Positions 8,028-16,220 of a stretch of DNA of 64,000 nt are shown piece after piece (the first letter of the stretch is position 1; every line of letters begins with the position of its first letter). This DNA is from LMUY01 sp964245075 (GTDB taxonomy: Bacteria; Pseudomonadota; Alphaproteobacteria; Acetobacterales; Acetobacteraceae). The notes under the pieces are model-generated. The model worked only from the letters and a program-made list of their open reading frames with translations. It searched no databases and was not told where the DNA came from. Position numbers and translations under genes: made by a program. The stretch is taken from positions 1 to 64,000 of the forward strand of contig CAXTLC010000013.1 of assembly GCA_964245075.1 (NCBI GenBank), written 5' to 3'.

Positions 8028-9416
8028 TCACAGCCGGGCCAGGCGGCGAACGGTGGCCGTGGCGTTGCGCTTCCCATCGGCGCTGTACTCCTCATGGTAG
8101 TCCTCGAGCTTCGCCGGCTCGTACAGGTAGTTCACCATCAGCGTCGCACTTTCCCGGATGCCCTTGTCCGACGTGTCGGCGCCCATCGCCAAGCGTTCGA
8201 CCCGGGCGCCGTTGCTGAGATGGAAGTGGGCTACCGGGTCAGCCGCGCGCTTGCCGCCGTCCAGCAGCAGGTAGCGGGCGGCGAGCCGCACCAGGATCGG
8301 CTCGACCACTTTCACCACCCCTGCGTCGCGGAACCAGCCGCGCCGGCCCAGGATGGCCGTGAGCACCCCGGCGGCCGTTTCAGGCTTGGGCTCCGCCGGC
8401 AGGGCGAGCAGCGCCGCCGCTTCCTCCACGCTCAGCAGGCCAGGCGGATTCTCCGCCAGCTTCGGGTCCAGCCAGCGGCGGAAGCCCGGGATGGGCGAGA
8501 GCGTCGCGAAGGTCTTGAGCGTGTGGTTCTCCGCGGTCAGCACGGCAACGACCTTCTTGATGAGGAAATTGCCGAAGCTGATGCCGGCCAGCCCGCGCTG
8601 GCAGTTGCTGATGGAATAGAAGATCGCGGTGTCCGCATCCTTCGGGTCCAGCACCGGCGCCCGCTTGTCCAGCAGGGTCTGCACGCTGCCGGACAAGCCA
8701 CGGACCAGCGCCACCTCCACGAAGATCAGCGGCTCGGCCGGCATGCGCGGGTGGAACAGCGCGTAGCAGCGCCGGTCGCTGTCCAGCCGGTTCTTCAGGT
8801 CCGACCAGGAGCGGATCTCGTGCACCGCCTCGTAGCCGACCAGCCGTTCCAGCAAGGAAGCCGGGCTGCTCCAATCGATCCGCTGCAACTCGAGGAAGCC
8901 CACGTCGAACCAGTTGGCGAGCAGGGCGCGCAGGTCGCTGTCCAGCGCGGCCAGATAGGGGTCCCCCTTCACCCGGGCGAGCAGGGTGGCACGAAGATCC
9001 ACCAGGAACTTCATCCCGTCCGGGATGGTGGTGAACTGGGTCAGCAGCCGCACCCGGGGCGGTTCCAGGGCGCGTCGCAGGGCGGCGGTGGCAGTGGTCC
9101 GCTCCGCCGGGTCCTCGGTGGATTGCAGCCGTTCGAAGGCGGCGGCGATGGAAGCCGGGTCGCTGTCGAACTCGGCCAGGACGTGCAGGAAGTCCGTGCG
9201 GCCTGCCTCGGTGAGTTGCAGGTAGGCCTGGGCCAGCTTGGCGGCGCGGTTGCGGGCCGCCATCTCCCCGCCGCGGCCGTCGAAGCAAGCGCGCATCTGG
9301 GCGGCGAAGCTTTCATCGCCCTCCGTCGAGACCCCCGCGGCCATGTCGCGCCAAACGCCGGTGATGCGGCGGATCGCCCGGTCGAACAGGCCGATCGGGG
9401 CGGTCGTCTCACTCAT
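8028..9416 (-). CDS. Malonyl-CoA decarboxylase
   Basis: Predicted to convert malonyl-CoA to acetyl-CoA and CO2. The 462 residues have the family's N-terminal helical domain and a C-terminal GNAT-like catalytic domain. Characteristic stretches are LFHPRMPAEPLIFVEVALV (about 240), AIFYSISNCQRGLAGISFG (about 287) and the near-terminal VAHFHLSNGARVERL with catalytic His, then SATLMVNYLYEP. In rhizobia this enzyme (MatA) pairs with malonyl-CoA synthetase and a malonate carrier. Neither is adjacent here, so it may instead control malonyl-CoA levels. Confidence 0.93.
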   Translation of the reverse strand: MSETTAPIGLFDRAIRRITGVWRDMAAGVSTEGDESFAAQMRACFDGRGGEMAARNRAAKLAQAYLQLTEAGRTDFLHVLAEFDSDPASIAAAFERLQSTEDPAERTTATAALRRALEPPRVRLLTQFTTIPDGMKFLVDLRATLLARVKGDPYLAALDSDLRALLANWFDVGFLELQRIDWSSPASLLERLVGYEAVHEIRSWSDLKNRLDSDRRCYALFHPRMPAEPLIFVEVALVRGLSGSVQTLLDKRAPVLDPKDADTAIFYSISNCQRGLAGISFGNFLIKKVVAVLTAENHTLKTFATLSPIPGFRRWLDPKLAENPPGLLSVEEAAALLALPAEPKPETAAGVLTAILGRRGWFRDAGVVKVVEPILVRLAARYLLLDGGKRAADPVAHFHLSNGARVERLAMGADTSDKGIRESATLMVNYLYEPAKLEDYHEEYSADGKRNATATVRRLARL

Positions 9417-9591
9417 GCGGTGCCTCCAGCATCACGCCCGTTCTAGGTCGGATTCACCGCACTGTTGAGTGGGGCGACAAAGAATTCGCGCCATGGGCGC
9501 AATCTCCATTTCGTGCGGTGGAGCCCGTGCAACGCTGCCCCGGCCGGTGCGCTCCTGCTCCCGCGCCGAGCCGGCGCGACAGGGATGCACC

Positions 9592-10542
9592 ATGACCCAG
9601 AGCAGGACACAGAGCGACTTGCAGGTGCTGAACGACTCGCCAAAGAAGGTCCGCAGCCTGGGCTACGCCGCCGGGTTGGGACTGCTCGGCGCCGGGTTGC
9701 TGATGGAACGGGCGACGCCGCGCACCCGCCTGCTGCTGTCGGCGGCCGGCGCGGGCGGGATCTTCTGGCTGGCGTCCAGGCTGGACCCGGCCGGCCACGC
9801 GGAACCGGCGACCTATCCGCCGCTGGACACCCTCAAGCGGCTCGCCGACGACATCTGGGTGGTCGACAGCGGCCCATTGCACGGCGTGCTGCCGGTCCGC
9901 ATGACGGTTGTACGGCTGCCCGATGGCGGCGTGCTGCTGCATTCCCCGACGCGAACCACGCCGGGCCTGCGTGCCGAACTGGACCGGATCGGCCCGGTGC
10001 GGGCGCTGGTCGCACCGAACCAGGCGCATTGGATGTTCCTGCCGGACTGGAAGGCCGCCTATCCCGACGCCGTCACCTTCGGCGCGCCGGGGCTACGAAA
10101 CCGAGGCGCCGTCCGCAAGGCGGGCGTCGCGATCGACCGCGACCTGTCGGAAACGGCGCCGCAGGACTGGGGCGGCACGATCGACCTGGTGAGCGTGCCC
10201 GGCAGCCTCGGCTTCAGCGAGTTTGCGCTGTTCCACCGCCCCTCGGCCACGCTGGTGCTGACCGACCTGGTGCTCAACCTGGAACCCGCGCGGCTGCCTT
10301 GGCTGATGCGGCCGTTCGCGCGCCTGGTCGGCGCGACGGGCCCGATCGGCCGCGCGCCGATCTATCTGCGGGCGGTGGTGCGCGGCGGCGGAAAGGCGGC
10401 ACGGGCGGCGGGGGCGCGATTGGTGCAGCTTCAGCCGCAGCGGGTGGTGTTCTCGCATGGCCGCATGTTCGAAGGCGACGCGGCCGCTTCGCTCGCGCGC
10501 TCGCTGGCCTGGCTGCTTCCCGCGGGCCACCAATCGCCATGA
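9592..10542 (+). CDS. Membrane-anchored DUF4336 protein
   Basis: No enzymatic function is established. Two N-terminal hydrophobic segments (about residues 17-33 and 39-56) precede a domain like a metallo-beta-lactamase fold that has lost the HxHxDH metal motif: DIWVVDSGPLHGVLPVRMTV, VRALVAPNQAHWMFLPDWKA, and QRVVFSHGRMFEGD at the end. This arrangement suits the DUF4336 family. I chose the ATG at 9592 because AGGGA lies 8 bases upstream; the frame stays open to 9469. It ends 14 bp before the assembly gap. Confidence 0.65.
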   Translation: MTQSRTQSDLQVLNDSPKKVRSLGYAAGLGLLGAGLLMERATPRTRLLLSAAGAGGIFWLASRLDPAGHAEPATYPPLDTLKRLADDIWVVDSGPLHGVLPVRMTVVRLPDGGVLLHSPTRTTPGLRAELDRIGPVRALVAPNQAHWMFLPDWKAAYPDAVTFGAPGLRNRGAVRKAGVAIDRDLSETAPQDWGGTIDLVSVPGSLGFSEFALFHRPSATLVLTDLVLNLEPARLPWLMRPFARLVGATGPIGRAPIYLRAVVRGGGKAARAAGARLVQLQPQRVVFSHGRMFEGDAAASLARSLAWLLPAGHQSP

Positions 10543-10556
10543 ACGGCCAGGCGGCG

Positions 10557-10656
10557 NNNNNNNNNNNNNNNNNNNNNNNNNNNNNNNNNNNNNNNNNNNN
10601 NNNNNNNNNNNNNNNNNNNNNNNNNNNNNNNNNNNNNNNNNNNNNNNNNNNNNNNN
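10557..10656. other. Assembly gap (100 N)
   Basis: Exactly 100 N, the usual placeholder for a scaffold gap of unknown size. It removes the 3' end of the NAD(P)HX repair gene and whatever separates it from the DUF4336 gene. Confidence 0.99.
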
Positions 10657-12011
10657 TCCTCGGCCACCAGGCCGGGGCCAAGCATCTCCCCCGCCCGGCC
10701 GTGCAGCCAGGCGCCAGCGCAGGCGGCGTCCCAGGCCGGCATGCCGCCGGCGAGCAGGGCGGCGATCAGGCCCGAAAGCACGTCCCCCGCCCCGGCGGTC
10801 GCCAGGGCCGGAGTGCCGGTGCCGTTGATGGCGGCACGGCCATCCGGTGCGGCGATGACCGTGTCCGAGCCCTTCAGCAGCACGACGGCACCCACCCGCC
10901 TGGCCGCTTCGCGGGCGGCGGCGAGCCGGTCCGCGCCGGGCGGGCCGAACAGCCTGGTGAACTCGCCCTCATGCGGGGTGAGCACGGCGGCGCCGCGCAA
11001 CGCCTCCGGATGCCCGGCGTGGGCGCCGAGCGCGTCCGCGTCCGCCACCACCTGCCGCTTCGCCGCGAGGAGCAGCGGCAGCGCGGCGCGGGCGGCATCC
11101 TGCCCGAGCCCGGGGCCGCACACCCAGGTCGTCCGGCGCGGGTCCGCCATCAACGAGTCGAGCGCTTCGTCGTTGACGATCAGCCCGGCCGGCACGTGGG
11201 CGTAACGGGCAGCGTGGCCCGGTGCCACGATCGTCACTATGCCCGCGCCGCCATGCCGGGCCGCAGCCGCCGAGAGCTGGGCCGCTCCCGTCATGGCGGC
11301 TCCCCCCAGGACCGACACGTAGCCGCGGGCATATTTGTGGGTGGAGGCAGGCAGCACCGGCAGCGTCCACAACCCGGGGCCATTGGCGACCGTGAGCGGC
11401 CGGATCGTGTCCAGCACCGCGGCGGGCAGCCCGATGTCGGCGAGCACCAACTCGCCGCACAAATCGCGGCCCGGCAGCAGGCAGTGGCCGGGCTTGCGGC
11501 GGAAGAACGTCACGGTGCACGCCGCGGGCGCCGCGCGGCCCCGCAGGGCGCCCGTGGCGCCATCCACCCCGCTCGGGACGTCCACGGCCAGGATGCGGCG
11601 CGCGGCAGCCAGCGTGTCCGCCACCACGCCGTCCACGTCCCGCGCCAGCCCGGCGCCGAACACGGCGTCGATCACCAGGCCGGCCCGCCCCGCTTCGTCC
11701 GGCGTGAAGGCGGCGGCGGGGCCGGACCAGGCCGCGGCTGCGAGGGCCGCGTCGCTTCCGGGGCGCGGCGGGGCCAGGGCAGCGACACGGACCGGCCATC
11801 CCTGCGCGGCAAGCAGGCGCGCGGCGACGTAGCCATCGCCGCCGTTGTTGCCAGGCCCGCACAGCACCAGGGTGCGGCACGGCCCGAAGCGCCGCGCCGC
11901 CCGCGCCACGGCCCAGCCGGCGCGTTCCATCAGCAAGGTTCCGGGAATGCCCCGCCCGATCGCCAGCGCGTCGGCCTGGGCCATTTCGTCGGGCGGGAGC
12001 AGCTCGTTCAT
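10657..12011 (-). CDS. nnrD: Bifunctional NAD(P)HX epimerase/dehydratase, 3' end lost in gap
   Basis: Repairs damaged NADHX and NADPHX. The N-terminal YjeF_N epimerase half has GPGNNGGDGYVAARLL (about 56) and VDVPSGVDGATG. The C-terminal ADP/ATP-dependent dehydratase half has STHKYARGYVSVLGG, LTPHEGEFTRLF and the ribokinase-like GTGTPALATAGAGDVLSG. About 451 residues are present against a usual 480-500; the stop lies in the gap. The ATG overlaps the stop of the upstream chromate-transporter gene (ATGA), indicating translational coupling. This fusion is often named nnrE/nnrD or nnr. Confidence 0.93.
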
Positions 12012-12544
12012 GCCGGCAGAACCCCGTGCAGGAGGATGAACGCGACCGCCCCGCACGCCATCAGCAGCACCGGGTTCACCCGCGTCGCCATCAGCAACGC
12101 CGTGGCGGCGACCGCGATGCCACGGGCCAGCCAGCCGCCTTCCAGCGAGGTGACCAGCACCAGGCCGGAGGCGAGGATCATGCCCGCCGCGACCGGGCGC
12201 AACCCGGCTTCCAGCGCCACTTGCCATCGCGCGCCGCGCGTGCGCGCCCAGAGCCGGGCCAGGCCGTACACCAGCAGCGCCGAAGGAACGAAGATCGCGG
12301 CGGAGGCAACCAGCGCCCCCCACGGGCCTGCCACCTGCCAGCCGATCAGCGTGACCAGCAGCGTGCCCGGACCCGGCGCCATGCGCGAGATGGCGAAGGC
12401 GTCCACGAACTGGCCTTGTGTCAGCCAATGGTGGTGCGCGACGACCTCGCGCTCGATGCCTGCCACCAGGGTTTGCCCGCCGCCGACCGACACCAGCGAC
12501 AACGGCCCGAACAGCGCCGCGAGCGGCCACAGGATGCTACGCAC
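12008..12544 (-). CDS. Chromate transporter subunit, CHR family, short form (second half)
   Basis: A 178-residue integral membrane protein with about five or six helices and the CHR signature LFGPLSLVSVGGGQTLVAGIE plus ISRMAPGPGTLLVTLIGWQV. It corresponds to the C-terminal half of long ChrA proteins. The start is GTG and overlaps the stop of the first half-gene by 8 bp; its own stop overlaps the NnrD/E start. Paired short CHR proteins of opposite orientation are known to act together in chromate efflux. Substrate here is inferred from family only. Confidence 0.88.
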   Translation of the reverse strand: MRSILWPLAALFGPLSLVSVGGGQTLVAGIEREVVAHHHWLTQGQFVDAFAISRMAPGPGTLLVTLIGWQVAGPWGALVASAAIFVPSALLVYGLARLWARTRGARWQVALEAGLRPVAAGMILASGLVLVTSLEGGWLARGIAVAATALLMATRVNPVLLMACGAVAFILLHGVLPA

Positions 12545-13106
12545 CGGCCAGCTTCCAGTAGGCGAACGCCACGCTCAGCGGGCCGAGCACCCCCACCACC
12601 AGCGGCAGCGGCCAACGCAGCAGCCCGACCGCGACAAAGGCCGCCACCATGACCAGGACCGGGACCGCGCCCTTGGCCGCCGCCCGCCGCGCCGCGACCA
12701 CGCCCATCTGCAAGGACAGCCCGACCGCCGCCGCACCCACCCCGTCCAGCACCAGATGGGTCAGGCGGTAGCCGCTGAGCCATGCGAAGCCCGTGGCGAT
12801 GACCACCGCCAGCACGGCCGGCGGGACAATTATGCCGAAAGCGCCGGCGAGCGCGCCCGGCGTGCCGCGCAGCCGGAAGCCGATCCAGATCGCGAGGTTG
12901 ACGACGTTCACGCCGGGAAACGCCTGCGCCAGGGCCAGGCCGGACAGGAACTCCTCCTCCCCCATCCAGCCGCGGCGGCCGACGAACTCCCGCAGCATCC
13001 AGCCGGACAGGCCGCCGCCGAAGCTGGTCAGGCCGATCTTGCTGAATTGGCGCAGCAACTGCCCCGTCGACGGTGTTTCGGACTGCCGCTCGACCATCGC
13101 CGCCAT
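12537..13106 (-). CDS. Chromate transporter subunit, CHR family, short form (first half)
   Basis: A 189-residue membrane protein matching the N-terminal half of ChrA: FSKIGLTSFGGGLSGWML (residues about 21-38) and LALAQAFPGVNVVNLAIWIG. It starts the three-gene coupled set CHR-CHR-NnrD/E. GGGGGG lies 6 bases before the chosen ATG; a second ATG nine bases in is possible. No ChrB-type regulator is adjacent. Confidence 0.88.
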   Translation of the reverse strand: MAAMVERQSETPSTGQLLRQFSKIGLTSFGGGLSGWMLREFVGRRGWMGEEEFLSGLALAQAFPGVNVVNLAIWIGFRLRGTPGALAGAFGIIVPPAVLAVVIATGFAWLSGYRLTHLVLDGVGAAAVGLSLQMGVVAARRAAAKGAVPVLVMVAAFVAVGLLRWPLPLVVGVLGPLSVAFAYWKLAGA

Positions 13107-13204
13107 CCGCTGCCCCCCTTGCCGGACCGTATCGCCGCGGCCCGATGCGCGCTAACACCGCCAGGCTACAAGCCTCGGCGGGGCGGACCTACAGGGATGA
13201 CGGC

Positions 13205-13642
13205 ATGATCGTGTGGAATTTGGTGCTTGCGGTCCACATCCTGGCGATGGCGCTCTGGACTGGCGGCATGGCCTACGCGCTGCTGGTGCTGCGGCCCAGC
13301 CTCGCCGTGCTGGCCGCGCCCGACCAGCTCCTGTTGCACGGGCAGGCGTTCGCGCGGTTCTTTCGCCTGGTCTGGGTGGCGATGCCGCTGGTGCTGCTGA
13401 GCGGGTGGGGCATGGTGTTCGGCGTGTATGGCGGCTTTGCCCACCTGCCATGGCCGGTCAACGTGATGCAGGCGCTCGGCCTGGTGATGGCCGTGGTCTT
13501 CCTCGCGCTGGTGTTCGGGCCGTGGCGGCGATTCCGGGCGCAGCCGAGCGTGGAGGCCGCCGCGTCCATCCGGCGGCTGATCCACGCCAACCTCGGCCTC
13601 GGCGCGATCATCATCGTGGTCGCCTCGTTCGCGCAGTGGTGA
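13205..13642 (+). CDS. CopD-like four-helix membrane protein
   Basis: A 145-residue protein with four predicted membrane helices: residues about 3-28, 53-76, 84-105 and 126-144. The first helix has VLAVHILAMALWTGGMAYAL and the last IHANLGLGAIIIVV; the paired histidines recall the CopD/DUF2269 group of haem or copper membrane proteins. Function is unknown. The frame stays open upstream to 13073, but AGGGATG before the ATG at 13205 favours this start. It stands alone and is convergent with metY. Confidence 0.6.
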   Translation: MIVWNLVLAVHILAMALWTGGMAYALLVLRPSLAVLAAPDQLLLHGQAFARFFRLVWVAMPLVLLSGWGMVFGVYGGFAHLPWPVNVMQALGLVMAVVFLALVFGPWRRFRAQPSVEAAASIRRLIHANLGLGAIIIVVASFAQW

Positions 13643-13649
13643 CGGGCGG

Positions 13650-14948
13650 CTACTCGGCCGCCGCCCTCATGGTCGATGCCGCCAGCGCCTGGTCCAGGTC
13701 CGCGAGCAGGTCGTCCGGGTGCTCCAACCCGATCGACAGCCGCACGTAGCCCGGCGACACGCCGCTCTTCATCCGGTCGCCCTCGTCCAACTGCGAATGG
13801 GTCGTGCTGGCCGGATGGATCGCCAGCGATCGGGCATCCCCGATGTTCGCCACATGGAAGAAGAGCTTCAGCGAGTCGATGAAGCGCTGCCCCGCGGAAG
13901 CGCCGCCGTGCAGCTCGAACCCGATCAGCCCGCCCATGCCGTGCGGCAGGTACTTGCGGGTCAGCTCGGCGTCCCGCCCCCCCATGTGCGACGGATGGAT
14001 GACGCGCGCCACCTCCGGCCGCTTCGCCAGCCAGTCCGCCACCGTCAGCGCCGTGGCGCAGTGGCGCGGCATGCGGAGCGGCAGCGTTTCTATGCCTTGC
14101 AGCACCAGCCAGGCGTTGAACGGGCTGATTGCCGGGCCGAGGTCCCGCAGCAGGGTCACCCGGGCCTTGAGGACGTAGGCGATCGGGCCGAGCGGCTTGG
14201 CCGCCTCGCTCCAGACCGCGCCGTGATAGGACGGGTCCGGCGTGTTCAGCCCCGGCTGCCGGGCGGGGTGGGCGCCCCAGTCGAAGTTGCCGCCATCGAC
14301 CAGCATCCCCGCGATCGCGGCGCCATGCCCGCTCAGGTACTTGGTGGCGGAATACACGATCACCGCGGCGCCGTGGTCGAACGGGCGCACCAGCATGGGC
14401 GCCGCCGTGTTGTCCATGATCAGCGGGATGCCGAGCGGCCGGCCCAGCGCGGCGACCTCCGCGATCGGGAACACCCGCAGCTTCGGGTTGGGCAGCGTCT
14501 CGGCATACCAGGCGCGGGTGCGGTCGTCAGACGCGCGGACGAAGGCCTCCGGGTCCGCCGGGTCCACGAAGCGGACCTCGATCCCCATGTCCCTCAGCGT
14601 GTTGGCGAACAGGTTCCACGTTCCGCCGTACAGGTCCGTGGAGGACACGATGTTGTCCCCGACCTTCGCCAGGTTCTGCACCGCCAGGGCGCTCGCCGCC
14701 TGGCCGGAGGCGAGCGCCAAGGCGCCGGCCCCGCCCTCCATCGCCGCGACCCGCTTCTCCAGCGCGTCGGCGGTGGGGTTCATGATGCGGGTGTAGATGT
14801 TGCCCAGCTCCTTCAGCGCGAACAGGCTCGCCGCATGGTCGGAGCTGTCGAACTGAAACGCCGTGGTCTGGTAGATAGGCACCGCGACCGCGCCGGTGCT
14901 CTCGTCACGCCGCCAGCCGGCGTGGACCGCCATGGTTTCTGGGTGCAT
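13650..14948 (-). CDS. metY: O-acetylhomoserine sulfhydrylase / aminocarboxypropyltransferase
   Basis: PLP enzyme of the Cys/Met-metabolism fold I family that makes homocysteine from O-acetylhomoserine and sulfide. The 432 residues suit MetY (MetB/MetZ are near 390). The N-terminal HPETMAVHAGWRRDESTGA, YTRIMNPTADALEKRVAAM, the PLP lysine in YSATKYLSGHG and the C-terminal IHPASTTHSQLDEGDR followed by VRLSIGLEHPDDL are all diagnostic. GGGGAG lies 7 bases before this ATG; the frame is open further upstream to 15182 but without good start signals. Confidence 0.93.
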   Translation of the reverse strand: MHPETMAVHAGWRRDESTGAVAVPIYQTTAFQFDSSDHAASLFALKELGNIYTRIMNPTADALEKRVAAMEGGAGALALASGQAASALAVQNLAKVGDNIVSSTDLYGGTWNLFANTLRDMGIEVRFVDPADPEAFVRASDDRTRAWYAETLPNPKLRVFPIAEVAALGRPLGIPLIMDNTAAPMLVRPFDHGAAVIVYSATKYLSGHGAAIAGMLVDGGNFDWGAHPARQPGLNTPDPSYHGAVWSEAAKPLGPIAYVLKARVTLLRDLGPAISPFNAWLVLQGIETLPLRMPRHCATALTVADWLAKRPEVARVIHPSHMGGRDAELTRKYLPHGMGGLIGFELHGGASAGQRFIDSLKLFFHVANIGDARSLAIHPASTTHSQLDEGDRMKSGVSPGYVRLSIGLEHPDDLLADLDQALAASTMRAAAE

Positions 14949-15186
14949 CGTTGTCTCCCCTATGGCGTGCAAGATAGCCGGGCCGCCGCCGCGGTGGCAA
15001 ATACCGGCCGGTCCTGCCATGCGCCAGGGGCGGCTGGTGGGACCGTTCGCGGGCCGGCACGAGGCGCTCGCACCCGCGTCCTGCTGAACTGCGGCCTGCG
15101 CCGTAAATTTGCCGGGCAGTGCCGCACGCTCTCCGCTTGCCCGCCGCCGGACGCCGGCCTTTGGCCCGCGTCCGGCGCGCAAGCAG

Positions 15187-15429
15187 CTACTTGTTGGTGC
15201 GGCCGACCTTGCCGGGGTTGACGCCGCCGCCCTTGGCGCCGTCGTTCATCACGTCGCCCTCGGAAGTGTTGTCCGCTTCCACCGTTTCCGGGTCGGCGCC
15301 CGTCCGGAACGCGCCCTTGGACGCGCCGATGCCGGGGTTGCGCTCCAGGTCGCTGGGCGGGCGCGGCACGTCGGCGCCAAGGTCGTCGGGACCGGCCGGC
15401 GGGTGTGTCGGATGCTTGGACGACGTCAT
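15187..15429 (-). CDS. Small disordered hypothetical protein
   Basis: An 80-residue, highly polar protein rich in Pro, Gly, Asp and Asn with no hydrophobic segment. The C-terminal part reads NPGIGASKGAFRTG, EADNTSEGDVMNDGAKGG and ends GKVGRTNK. I recall similar NPGIG...EGDVMND...GRTNK proteins in other alphaproteobacteria, without a known role. A good Shine-Dalgarno (GGAGA, 4 bases before ATG) supports translation. Confidence 0.6.
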   Translation of the reverse strand: MTSSKHPTHPPAGPDDLGADVPRPPSDLERNPGIGASKGAFRTGADPETVEADNTSEGDVMNDGAKGGGVNPGKVGRTNK

Positions 15430-15536
15430 GCTGTCTCCTGGTCTTTGTGGTTGGGCCGAACAGATGGTGACGGACCGTGGCTGCGCCACGCCCCGTCCGC
15501 TTCGCCACCACCAGGCCTTACTGATACCGCCAGGCC

Positions 15537-16220
15537 TCACCAATAGCGGCGCACCACCGCTTCAGCAGCCTGGACAAGTGTTCCCCAGGGCGGCAGGTGC
15601 GCCACGACGTCCCCGCCGCCCTCCCAGATAAGCTTGCAGGCGACGTACAGCACGATCAGCAGCCCGATCCAGGCGACGAGGCGGAACCGCTCCAGCAAGC
15701 GTGCGACCAGCGTCGCCGCAACCGCCATCAGCACCACGGACACCGCCAGCCCGGCGACCAACACGCCGGTCCGGCCCTCCGCCGCGCCGGCCACCGCCAG
15801 CACGTTGTCCAGGCTCATCGACAGGTCGGCCAGCAGGATCTGCCCCATGGCCGCGCCGAGCGACTTGGCGGCCGGCGCGGCGCCGTGGGCGCGCGGGCGG
15901 GGCCGAAGCTCCCGGTACATGCGCCAGCACACCCAAAGCAGCAGCGCTCCGCCGGCCAGCGTCAGCCCGATCACCGCCAGCAGCCTCAGCGCCACCAGCG
16001 CCAGGCCGATGCGGATAATGGCCGCCCCGGCGATGCCGCCCCAGACCGCGCGCCGCTTCTGCGCCGGCGGGAGGCCCGCGACCGCCATGCCGACCACCAC
16101 GGCATTGTCCCCGGCCAGCACCAGGTCGATCACCAGCACCTGCGCCAGGGCGGTCAATTGCGCTAGAACGTTGCCCCCGAGGCCGATCTGTCCGAGGCCC
16201 GTCTGAAGGATGCCGTGCAT
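15537..16220 (-). CDS. TerC/YjbE-family integral membrane protein
   Basis: A 227-residue protein with about seven membrane helices. It has the TerC signatures VIDLVLAGDNAVVVGMA (about 30) and LLADLSMSLDNVLAVAGAA (about 127), whose acidic pairs are thought to bind metal ions. Family members act in tellurite resistance or manganese export; this YjbE-like branch is uncharacterised in function. Its ATG overlaps the divergent purB start by 2 bp, leaving no intergenic promoter space; an internal start before NVLAQLTALAQV is possible. Confidence 0.82.
   Translation of the reverse strand: MHGILQTGLGQIGLGGNVLAQLTALAQVLVIDLVLAGDNAVVVGMAVAGLPPAQKRRAVWGGIAGAAIIRIGLALVALRLLAVIGLTLAGGALLLWVCWRMYRELRPRPRAHGAAPAAKSLGAAMGQILLADLSMSLDNVLAVAGAAEGRTGVLVAGLAVSVVLMAVAATLVARLLERFRLVAWIGLLIVLYVACKLIWEGGGDVVAHLPPWGTLVQAAEAVVRRYW

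Noticed and set aside
9465..13208. Very long plus-strand frame running through the N gap
   Set aside because: It crosses the gap only because N has no stops, and runs antisense to the NnrD/E and CHR genes.
14949..15186. SAM-type riboswitch before metY
   Set aside because: I looked for SAM-II-like conserved segments upstream of metY and found none; the leader is just GC-rich.
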